A program made the position numbers and the translations under genes. From Triatoma infestans (taxonomy: Eukaryota; Arthropoda; Insecta; Hemiptera; Reduviidae): a DNA stretch of 64,000 nt. Every line of letters begins with the position of its first letter. The first letter of the stretch is position 1. The notes under the pieces are model-generated. The model was not told where the DNA came from. It did no database searches and saw nothing but the letters and a program-made list of their open reading frames with translations. Positions 54,898-64,000 of this stretch are shown piece by piece. The stretch covers positions 1 to 64,000 of the forward strand of contig JAAEAF010004368.1 of NCBI GenBank assembly GCA_011037195.1. The letters run 5' to 3'.

Positions 54898-56984
54898 TAC
54901 TTTTTACTTTTACTTTTACTAAGTAATTTTGAGATTTAGCAATGAAACAATGGTGGAAAAGGGAATTGGAGTAGCGCTGCAGGTACACTGTGGGGTGCCT
55001 CCAAGCTAAAAAAAAAGATCAGTTCACATAATCAATCTATATCACCGTTCTATGCCATAGTCGCTCGCCCTGACTTGATAATTCCTCATTTCCCAGTTTG
55101 CTATTTGTTTAAGATCTTATTGAACAGTAAGATCTTACTTAAATCGTTTCAGAATTAAAACATCACCAAATTGTAATTGTCCGTCTCTCTTGACTACAGA
55201 ACTATGTTCGCCTTATCTCGCCTCTTCTAGAGAGAGAGGGGGTGAGAGAGAGAGAGAGAGAGACGGAGAGAGAGCATATCATCGATTACATTCTGAGCAC
55301 TAGACAGACGTAAGACATTTTAACTCATTATCAATTAATTAAAAAATAATAACAATTTAAAAGAATATTGAATATTTTAAATAAAATAGATTTTTAAAAT
55401 TTAGTTCATAAAAATTACCAAATAATATTATAGTACATAAATATAAAATCTATAGTAATACAAATATATAAAATAAATAATAAAAAAGATTCATTATATT
55501 TCTGTATTTGTTTGTCACTATTTCTATTGTGTTTTTGTTTTATTATTAATATTGTTGATAATTTTGAACTCTATTAATGTTTTGTTTTATATTGTTTTCT
55601 TCTTTATTGTAAATGAATTCATTAATTGTTTTGTTTCATTCATATAATATATTCATTCGTATATTTATATATTTTAAATTGGAAATTAAATGGTAATAAT
55701 CAATAATTCTATGTAACACATATTATTTTATTGTTTTTTTTTTTTTTTTTTTTTAATAAATTATTACCTGTATTACTTTACTTAATTGGAGCATGTAATT
55801 ATGTAAATAAATTCTCTCTCATTAGTGTTTCTTCTCATGGAAAAAAAGAAAACAGAGAAGTTTAGTGCAATTTTATATATTTAATATTTAATTATAGTGT
55901 AAGTACTAATTAGTTAAATAATTTAATATTTCCCCTTTTACTTTCCCCTTTTTCCAACTAATCGAAAATTTCAGTAAAATATATGTAGTTGAAAGAAATT
56001 ATTAGTTATCAATGTATTAATAATATATAGCAAGTTTAATCAAACTAGAAGCCAATATGGTCACTTTATTTATAGTGAACATATAAAACTTGGACTGGAA
56101 TTATTTATTTCACTAGAAATCTGAATTTCAATGGATAAACATTTCAAAGGAAGCACCTCATTAATTTTTATTTTTTTTTCCCACCAATTTCCTCTTAATA
56201 TCCTTTATCCTAAATAACTACCGGAAATTCAAGTATTGATCAACCAGTTGTATTCATGCAAAGCAAAAAAAAAAAGGAAAAACGTATTTTTTTTATATCA
56301 ATATAGATTCTTTTTTTCTTTTTTTAAAAAAAAAACAAGTTTACTAGACATCTTCATAAACTAGATCACTCTGTCTACAGATTAGAGAAAATCTCATGGA
56401 AATTAGTTGTAATAGTATTTGTATAATAGTATTGAATGAAATTGAAGCAGTGAACTCCTTAATGATTATTCAAGTAAGAAAAAAAAAAGAAAAGACAATT
56501 TTAAGTAAAGTTTAAATCAAGTTTTTAACAAATTTTAGAAATTTTTATCATAATTATTATTGCATGTAATTGATTAATTCTAATGACACTTTTATACAAT
56601 TTTGGATGATCCATTTTTTTATTTTTTTTTTGGATTATTTATAAATTCTTTATTTTTGACAGTCTTTATAAGTTCCGATATGTGACTGCGCTGTGGTTAT
56701 AATAATTATTAAGTCCTAACTTTATACAATGACATAAATAGTACTAGTGCTGTCAAGCTAAAAACTCTTGTGTCTAATGGCAGGATGATGAATGAGATGT
56801 TAATGTTAAAATAAATACCAGCTACTATATTCATAATATAATATTTTAGTATAATGAGTGAAGAAATAAAGAATATGAGAAAATAGAATAGCAATATTAT
56901 TTGGTGATTATAAAATGGTCGCGTTGACTAGTAGATGAGTGGTATAGCTACTTAGAAATATTTCGGAATGGGTAACTTGATAAG
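54898..56984. other. Very AT-rich gap with GA microsatellite
   Basis: (GA)n at about 55231-55274, poly(T) near 55735-55753, many A/T runs. No recognised gene. Confidence 0.5.
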
Positions 56985-56993
56985 AACTAGATA

Positions 56994-57226
56994 CGGATTA
57001 GCTAAGTGGTTAGCATACTGGACTCCCACGCGGAGGAGACCCGGGTTCGAGTCCAGCTGTGCTACCCTTAGATTTTTTCTTCATAGGAAGCCTCTTCAGT
57101 TCACTGTCCGGTGATGGAAGAGTGTTGTCTGTAACACTGTCCGGAGGCCGGCAGTGCACTGAGAAGGCTCCGGGCGCCAATGACCATAGATGTTGACGCG
57201 CCTTAAATTTTAAGAAAAAAAAAAAA
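56994..57226 (+). mobile_element. tRNA-derived SINE (family S1)
   Basis: TTAGCTAAGTGGTTAGCATA holds the A box and CGGGTTCGAGTCC the B box. The body has ACTGTCCGGTGATGG and GCTCCGGGCGCCAATGACC; it ends GACGCGCCTTAAATTTTAAG plus A12. One of the best-preserved S1 copies. Confidence 0.9.
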
Positions 57227-57269
57227 TCACTGATTTGAAAAAGGGTTTTTGGCAGTGAGCTGAGTGATT

Positions 57270-57860
57270 GTTTCCTCACTCCTACTAGCAAGAGGAAGTA
57301 TTGCGATCATGTCAAATTTTGAACAATTCATGTGTCGAGGCCCATATGAAGAAAACGCTTCCGGTGGTTGGAACAGGTGGTTAGTACAGAAGCATTTTGG
57401 AAATCAAAGGTATAATAGGCAAGGGTAATCGCATGTTTTGTGCCGGAATACGCAAACTTGTCAGTTTAGGAATACGGAAAATACATTTTTACCGAGCAAT
57501 CGGTATGTGTAGTGTAGGAACAAAAGATCTAATAAAATGAAAAGTTGCAGGAAGCTCAAACTTCGTATTCAAGCTGGGTACTAATATCGCTTCTGACACG
57601 AAGATATTTGTAAAATATATCACACGATAGTGCGATTTTACTGAGTGGTTTATTCAATTTTTCGCGATTTTCTCTACAAAGGCTCCAACGATTTTCTTTT
57701 CTACTTTTTGTAATTACTAAACAGATAAATAAATGATTGTACTTATTTGTATAGGTGGTATTATAATATATTACTCTGAACTAAACTGTACAACTTTTAT
57801 TTGAAATAATTTCCCCCAGATAAACTGATTTTTTCCCAGAAATAGAGTAAGCGTTATGCT
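57270..57860 (+). mobile_element. Repeat family D, copy D8 (diverged)
   Basis: The left end CACTCCTACTAGCAAGAGGA is followed by TTGCGATCATGTCAAATTTT. Later the TTTTTCGCGATTTTCTCT and ACAACTTTTATTTGAAATAA landmarks appear. The right end is not seen. Confidence 0.68.
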
Positions 57861-58171
57861 TCCCTTTGTAGTACCGCTCCAGTTCGACGTATGATTCTAC
57901 CATTTTTATAATATCAATAAAAATTAGAAGCATTTGAAGCTAATCGATTAACCAAAAATGCTACTTATAGATTAGGTTTTTCAATTTGTTAGAATTCTCT
58001 TAAAAATCGTCTACAATGAATTCGCTTTCTTATCCAACGCCCGCCTCTTCCCTTTCGACCATTCATCGGCGAGCAGCCCAATATATCGTTGCTTGCCTCA
58101 AGCAAATATCTGTAGATGTGAGGGAGACGTCTGCAAGTCATTAAATTTGAAATGTTCAGTGCATAGATAAA

Positions 58172-58415
58172 AATGTATCATTAGAGATATTTTCCGTGAT
58201 AGCCTGCTTGCTTTTGTGGTCATCGACCGGTTTGGGCAAAACAGTGTGATAACATATATAGACTTGCACGGAGCAAAACCGCTTTTTAAAAACCAGTGAA
58301 TCAACGAAATTTACTTTGTGCAAGTCTAAGTTATCACACACTGTTTTGACAAAAACATGATGATGGGCGAACGTCTGAAACCCGGTCGATGACCACAAAA
58401 TAAAGTAGGCTGTAA
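58172..58415. mobile_element. Foldback element F2f, short
   Basis: Inverted arms about 58185-58290 and 58310-58415. The left arm has lost the hairpin part of the hammerhead-like motif. The right arm keeps ATGATGATGGGCGAACGTCT then GAAACCCGGTC (58352-58392), with substitutions in the stem. No clear flanking duplication. Confidence 0.7.
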
Positions 58416-58564
58416 GGTTTAAATCTAAGTTAATTTTGTCAGTAGGCGCTCTACATAAATCCGCCGAGGTACACAAGTATAAACCCTACCACAGTTTTGA
58501 TGGACAGCCAAATAAAACATTGTAAAGATTAAAAATTTAAAAGAAAATTGATTAATTAAATAAT

Positions 58565-58620
58565 TGTATCAATAGGAGATTCACTCACAAGCCTTGTGAG
58601 TGTTTCACACCGGATTTTTG
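58565..58620 (+). repeat. Family D right-end scrap
   Basis: CTTGTGAGTGTTTCACACCG plus GATTTTTGG matches the D terminal hairpin and T-run only. Confidence 0.55.
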
Positions 58621-59879
58621 GAAGTTTCGCATTACTATTACATAGACGTTATAAATTAATTCTTTTCTCGTAGTTGCTTGACTCTTCGATTGGCGGCAGC
58701 ATGCAATAACTTTCTTCTTCCAAACTAAACCCGCAATACTTCTGTGTTATACACATTTTATATGTAATCTACCCAATGTTATTTTAAGGATGACCAGTCC
58801 ATTCTTTATCTGACTTGTTACACTTCTCCTTTACAAGTTAGTCTTTCCAATGAGTAATACAACCTAGCTTCATTATAGAGGTACTATTAAATACTTATCG
58901 GAATTAATTTAATATATTTAATTATTTATGTATTTATTTATAGATTTATCTTGTGACTATGGTCTTCAGACCATAATGCCAAGTATCTTTGGCATCCTTG
59001 TTAAGGATGTCGATATTTTTAAATGTTTCCGAGTTATGTGTTAATTCTGATCCTGCCAGTTCTAGAATTCTCTATATAATAAATATGCAAGTAACCTAAT
59101 AAAGTCCGAGTACAAAAGCACCAAAAAAATTGTAAAGAATCAGATTTCATGACATGGGAACGACATTATTCTCAGAAAGCAATCTTAACCTTTATGAGGG
59201 GGAAAGTCCTCAATTTACCAAAGTAATACCAACAGCCCTTTTCTTAAAATGCCATCATCCCTTTTACTGAAGTTTAATGCCAATTTATTTCTACCGCATT
59301 ACTATTACATAGACGTTCTTAAATTAATTCTCTTCTTTACCTGTTTATAGATAAATGTTCTTACTTTGTTTAATTTAGTTTTTTTTTTATAGAAAAGTAC
59401 ATTCTCTGAGAACAAAACAAACAAAAAATGTCTAGGAAAGCGGGTAAGAGAATATATGCGTTTTAAATTAAAATTACAAAACATTGATTATACGTATAAA
59501 ATCTGGTCAACTATTTTGTAAGTCAATGCAGTATGTCAGTTAATTGTATACTCATAATAATCTGGTGAAATTCCAAACAAAATAACGATAACAATGTTTT
59601 ACATTATTTCAGCACCAACTAATTATTATTTTGTATTTATTAATAATTATTTGTATGTATTAATAATTGATTTGTATTTTATTTCTCAATCAGCGATTAT
59701 TCCCTGCACTTTAAAACTGACCGGGTTTATTCTTGCACAATTTATTCCCCAACGTTAGTCGTGTAATAATGCAATATAATGGAAAGGCGCTAATAGAAAT
59801 CCAAAGGTCACAGATCTCAAAACAAGTTTATCAGAAAAAATATATAATATAAAAGACACCGGATAGATTGTAGATTGTT
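58621..59879. other. Gap, nothing recognised
   Basis: A short phrase CGCATTACTATTACATAGAC recurs at 58628 and 59299, so part may be a low-copy repeat. No gene seen. Confidence 0.4.
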
Positions 59880-60300
59880 GTAGGGGATTTAGCACTGTGA
59901 CGTGAAAGATTTATTGCGCCCCCGGAGCCTTCTCAGTGCACCGCCAGCCTCCAAACAGTGTTCTCTAGCTACAGACAACACTGCCCATCACCGGACAGTG
60001 AGCTGTACAGTCTGTTAGGAAGGTAAAATATAAGAGCAGCCTGCTGGATTCGAACCCGAGACCTCCGCGTTCTAGCCCAGCGCGCTACCACTAGCTCTAA
60101 TAATCCCATATTTCTCCCTTGGCTTTCGCCAGTTATGGAGGAGACACTAGTTTGTGTACTATAGTTGTCCCTGTCTGTAAAGAGTAGAGTGAATGTAATT
60201 TAAGTGTATTGTATACTGTTATGACGAAGTACATGGAGTAAGTGCTGAGCTGTGGTAACCCGTGGGTCGCTACTTCCTAAGTAACTGCAACATATACACC
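59880..60300 (-). mobile_element. Long tRNA-derived SINE (family S2), minus strand
   Basis: On the minus strand it has the S2 leader (GTTACTTAGGAAGTAGCGAC near 60285), the tRNA-like part with TTCGAATCCAGCAGG and an S1-like body (CACTGTCCGGTGATGGGCAG). It matches 33746-34137 in order. Confidence 0.72.
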
Positions 60301-60381
60301 TTACTGGCAAAAAAAAGCATATACATGAATATCGCTTCGGCGGTAATATACTGAAAAGACAAGGGTAAAAAATATACATAT

Positions 60382-60708
60382 TGTAACGCAGCCATCTAGG
60401 GGAAGAAGTAGGCACCTCAAGTTCTCGTCGTGGCTAGCAAGGTGCTTCTAGATCCTTCTATAGCGGACTCCCATGGCCTAGATATTTGAGAAACCTCCAG
60501 AACCTTCTCCAGTGGTATAAATAGAAGAAGGACAGCGCGAGTGACAAAATGGAGTGCGCGCTTGTTAAAAGTGAATAAAAAGTGTACTCAGAGATCTTTT
60601 GTTAGTTTATACAGTGTATTTAAGTGATTTATTTGTAATTTATTGTGTTGAACAATAAATTGGTGTTGTTAGAAGTTTAGTGTGTTTTCTAAGGCGAAAC
60701 CACTTACA
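60382..60708 (+). mobile_element. Candidate short solo LTR (327 bp) with TATA box
   Basis: It starts TGTAACGCAGCCATCTAGGG and ends AAACCACTTACA, with TGTAA/TTACA ends. A promoter-like TATAAATA sits at 60516-60523, with AATAAA signals at about 60574 and 60653, the order expected in an LTR. The flanks (CATAT and GCTAC) do not match, so the target duplication is missing and the call is tentative. Confidence 0.55.
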
Positions 60709-61099
60709 GCTACTTTGATAAACGTTTATATATATATATATTGTGTGTGTGTGTGTGTGTATGTAATTACAAATTCGAATTGTTAAAATAAAATAAAAAA
60801 ACTTTGGAACCATTTTCGAGAACATGGTAAAAACAAAAAAATTAGTGTAGTTGGATTTTCTATTAACAGGTTTTAACCAACAACACTTTCAAATTGGATG
60901 CCTGATAATTCCAAGTCGGATTAGCAAGTTTGAATTATTTGTTTTTCCAATTTGCTGTTAAAACTACGAACTAACTCATATTTTTTTTTTTATAACATAC
61001 CTATCGTTCATTAAAAAACTATTCTTTACTACCTTCACGTATGTATTACATTTTGGATATTGAGTTTCATCAATAATTATATTTCGAAATTTTCTAAGT
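60709..61099. other. Gap with TA/TG microsatellite
   Basis: TA then TG repeats at about 60727-60760; otherwise nothing recognised. Confidence 0.45.
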
Positions 61100-61520
61100 A
61101 AAAAAAAAAATGTTTTCAGCATATGGTGTTGTGTGTGAGGGAGAAAGGGGGGGGAAGTGTCTGGCATGTATATATGTCCTTAAACAATATGTCTCAATAA
61201 CGAAATATCGCTATAGGCTAAAAGTGGTTAGAACAGGGTTTCCACTTAGATGCACAGCAGCAGGTGACATTATGGTTTCGTACAAAATCAAAAGTGCGAC
61301 TTCACTGCAAATTTTTTTTTTTTTTTTTTTGCGAATTACTAGAAAAAGTTCCATTTCTATGCTAAATTTGCATACTAACTAAATCCAAAAAGTTCTAGCA
61401 TTTTTTTATTTTTTTTTTATTTGAAGCATTTTTCCAGCAATACTGATTCTTGAATAGTCTTTGGGGGGGGGCTGCAATTTTATGTTTTTCTTAAATGTAA
61501 CACTTCAACGTAATGCACGA
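61100..61520 (+). repeat. Possible decayed family D copy
   Basis: Faint D order: TTTTCAGCATATGGTGTTGT (microsatellite position), AAATCAAAAGTGCGACTTCA, CATTTTTCCAGCAA and a G run before TTATGTTTTTCTTAAATGT. Too diverged to be sure. Confidence 0.4.
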
Positions 61521-61539
61521 TTCTATCAATTATGTAGTG

Positions 61540-62130
61540 GAAGAAAGACATGGAAAAATAATAGTTTTGGAAAATAGTTTAGTGAAATAATTTTGTAAAA
61601 TTTTGCTAGTTCAATACACTTATTTTAGTGAAGGGTAAAGAGCCAGGTACTATAATTTAGGTAAATGGTACTGAAGAGGCAAAGGGACAAGTAACAGTTA
61701 GGATAAGACAATACACTCCCTCCAGACATACCAGCATTATTTGAAAAGATTTGTACTAGCAAGAGAAGGCATTCTTTCAGACAGTCTGCATTCTGCTTTC
61801 AAACAAGAACAGTCTGTATTAGACATTCTACCAGTAAACATCAGTGCCAGTTATAAGTTAAAACATAAGAATTTATTCTAACTAGCTTCAGTATATTATT
61901 GTACATTATTATGTACAATAAGTGTATGATTGTGTTATTGAAAAGTACTTAAATTCACTTAGAGAATATATTATCTATTTTGAAAACAGTGTGATCTCTT
62001 GATTATTTCAGATACTTCTCTCTTAAACATATATACTCCCAAGCACTTTACAAAACCGTTCACGCCACAATCTACTACTACCTCAAGCTACAACTACAAC
62101 ATCACATCCCCAACTACATTTCAATTATTT
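61540..62130 (+). repeat. Repeat G, copy 2 (uninterrupted)
   Basis: It matches 5225-5372 joined to 6353-6770 across the F2a site, showing an allele-like empty site near 61690 (GACAAGTAACAGTTAGG). It lies upstream of the Penelope-like coding piece and may be its 5' part. Confidence 0.65.
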
Positions 62131-62399
62131 AGTCATCAAATACATTAAAAACATTGCCAGTTTTCTAAGTTTGACAGGAAAACAGTTAATGGAAATTGCG
62201 ATTTTATGGAAAAGTTGTCTGAAATTTTTACAAAATTTTCTAGAAAATTTGGGTTTTTTTATTTTGGGAAATCTTTGGCGTTAGATTTTGTATATTATTT
62301 AAAAGAGGCTCTGGAGGACTCTAGTGTAATCTATTCACTAAATGTTACTATTTGCACGATTTTTTACCCCAACTAAAATTAAAGGTAACTAAACGTAGA

Positions 62400-62900
62400 G
62401 TAAAATCATGCCCGAGCCATCTATATTCCGTTCATTCATCTATTCAAATTCCATCTCATACATAATCATTCATACTCTAAAGTCTATCATTCCCAATCTC
62501 AAGTCTGGTCTCCACTCCTTCGACAAACTCAGTAAACATTACTCTAAACTCAAAAACCCCTTTGAAACTTATGACCAAACGAATTCTCTTTTCAGCATAC
62601 TTTGCACTGCACCAAACTGTAATGCATGTTACATTGGTGAATCAGAAAAACACCTACGAATGAAACTTAGACAACATGAAAACGGACATAACTAACAAAA
62701 AAAAATCTGGCAGTACAGACTTCACAAAACATGCAATTACCCTTGTCCATTCCTTTGATTTCCGAAATTGCTTCTAGGCTAACCAACTGAAGCGATTGAT
62801 TATTTTCTGAATCCATGCACATTAACCTCAATCCTAACTGCATAAACTACAAAAAAGACACGGACGAAATGTGATAATGACCTATTCTTACAACAATATT
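62400..62900 (+). pseudogene. Penelope-like element, GIY-YIG endonuclease region
   Basis: The frame 62408-62695 contains KLSKHYSKLKNPFETYDQTN, the linker before the nuclease, then SILCTAPNCNACYIGESEKH and LRMKLRQHENGH. This fits the GIY-YIG start (C..C..CYIGES..L..RL..H). After a stop the homology continues: GSTDFTKHAITLVHSFDFRN and, near 62815-62870, INLNPNCINYKKDTDE. The RT domain is not seen upstream. The nuclease would nick the target for priming; this copy is broken by stops. Confidence 0.72.
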
Positions 62901-62984
62901 TTTCGCTTCCTCCAAAAAGATACCCACACATTCAATTACACATACCAAAACTTTCTTTACATTCCGCTCATTTCTAGGTAATCG

Positions 62985-63655
62985 TGTCAAATTTTTGATA
63001 TCGAGTTTTCACCGGAAATATCCGTTTTGAGGTCCCCTGAGTCCAAAAAAGTGGTTTTTGGCAAATGGTTTGTGTCTGTGTGTGTGTGTTTGTGAATGTG
63101 ACCAGCTTAGCTCATAAACGAAAAACCGCAGACAGTTGAAATTTGATATTCCGTTTAGGTATCACCATGGGATCTGACTGTACGTTATCTGTAAAAATTC
63201 CTCAACCGGAAGTACCACTTTACTAGATTTTTTTATACTTTTTTGCGTTTTTCTTAAAAATGGTTAGGACGATTTTCTTGAAACTCCTTATATAAACTAA
63301 ACATACAATGATCTACAACTTTTATTTAAAACATTTCTCTAGGAAAATTCATTTAAGGGCACTTTTATGGAAAGGGTGGGGGTTATGTTTTTCCCTAAAG
63401 TGCTATCATAGTTGATTATACAATTCTATCATCCAAGCAAACTTAATTAGAAATAAATAGATGGCCAAAATGCCGACTTTCAAGGAAAGTAGTAAACCAG
63501 AAGTGGGCTTTTACTGAACAGTTTTTTTAGTTTTCGACGAATTTCATTAAATTTGGTACACAAACTATTAAAATTTGTCAATTATAATTTTGAGAACTGG
63601 AGTAAGAGAAAGTTGTGTGAGTGTTTCCCACCAGATTTTTTTTTCTTATAATTAC
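62985..63655 (+). mobile_element. Repeat family D, copy D9 (one internal unit, in Penelope-like DNA)
   Basis: It starts GTAATCGTGTCAAATTTTTG (left hairpin missing), has a TG-rich tract near 63070-63093 and a single ~300-bp unit with its marker near 63357. It ends GGAGTAAGAGAAAGTTGTGT plus the terminal hairpin and T-run. Compared with D1 and D2 it has one fewer unit. Confidence 0.8.
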
Positions 63656-63960
63656 TTATTGATTTGTTTTTCCCTTCTAGCACTCCTCATACTTTCCAAC
63701 TTTTCTAAATTTTCTTTTCACGATCTTCTTTGCAAGTTTACCTTATTCCATAATCAAACAATAACCTCCTCTAACATTCAACTCTCTATACTTCCTTAAA
63801 CATGTATCGTATCTTTTTTATTTTTATATTATTTAATCGTTAAATGTTGTAGTTTATTTCTTTTTGTATTGCTCTTTGTTTTGTTTATGTAGTTTCTGAG
63901 GAAAGACACCAAAGGTGTCCGAAACGTTGAATAAACTTTTAAAGATAAAAGTTTTTTTCT
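63656..63960 (+). mobile_element. 3' end of the Penelope-like element with hammerhead-like motif
   Basis: After D9 the Penelope-like non-coding tail resumes. It contains CTGAGGA, a 6-bp GACACC/GGTGTC hairpin and CGAAACGTTG at about 63896-63931, then AATAAA. The layout CTGANGA, hairpin, GAAAC followed by a short self-complementary ACGT matches the motif reported in Penelope-like pseudo-LTRs. Assignment to the 62.4 kb coding piece is by position. Confidence 0.6.
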
Positions 63961-64000
63961 TTGGCCCCCAGCTAACTAATATTTTGCTTGTTGAGTAAAA

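Overview
The window looks like intergenic DNA from a repeat-rich, strongly AT-rich animal genome, most likely an arthropod and probably an insect. The evidence is the mix of elements: a Jockey-like LINE, R1-clade LINE pieces (a clade best known from arthropods), I/LOA-like LINEs with an RNase H domain, RTE-like LINEs, Penelope-like (GIY-YIG) pieces, tRNA-derived SINEs, solo LTRs, and hAT, pogo and Harbinger-like DNA elements. I found no intact host gene, no free-standing tRNA or rRNA, no CRISPR array and no prokaryotic signal. The only long open reading frame (35.0-36.8 kb) belongs to a retrotransposon. The species cannot be named from the sequence.

Layout. 0-1.1 kb: 3' end of an RTE-like LINE. 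1.2-2.8 kb: a foldback element (family F1) and a copy of family D (about 1 kb, with ~300-bp internal repeats). 3.6-4.9 kb: a solo LTR with 5-bp target duplication. 5.4-6.4 kb: foldback element F2a inside an older repeat (G). 6.8-13.9 kb: SINEs, an RNase H LINE piece, a Jockey piece with 12-bp target duplication and an LTR-like repeat (E1). 13.9-16.5 kb: D copies arranged tail to tail. 17.7-18.5 kb: F2b and an inverted copy of its cargo. 20.8-21.9 kb: a Harbinger-like element. 22-27 kb: RTE pieces and SINEs. 29.5-30.3 kb: F2c and a decayed D. 31-37 kb: four LINE or SINE insertions, including an internally deleted Jockey element. 37-43 kb: F2e, F2d, F1b, E2 and a retroposon, heavily nested. 43-47 kb: D, SINE and GC-rich insert nested, then R1 and RTE pieces. 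48-49.3 kb: a LINE with 14-bp target duplication. 49.3-51.9 kb: hAT in pogo-like in D. 53.4-57.9 kb: RNase H pieces, SINEs and D. 58-64 kb: F2f, SINE, LTR and a Penelope-like element carrying another D.

Most notable system. Two foldback families (F1, F2) carry, in each arm, a compact motif: CTGANGA, a 4-bp hairpin, GAAA, then the self-complementary ACCGGT followed by C. The motif is strongly reminiscent of the minimal hammerhead ribozymes reported in Penelope-like elements and retrozymes. The hairpin differs between families but stays paired, and a Penelope-like tail at the right edge has the same layout. F2 copies have 10-17 bp target duplications, no poly(A), and variable cargo between the arms. 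In two cases the cargo also occurs nearby in inverted orientation. I infer a non-autonomous, Penelope-related retroelement family that picks up local sequence; activity is untested.

The second notable family is D: inverted sequences at the ends, a terminal hairpin and variable ~300-bp internal tandem units, a design like Helentron-associated (HINE/DINE-1) elements. Boundaries of elements without target duplications are approximate, and all homologies were judged by eye.
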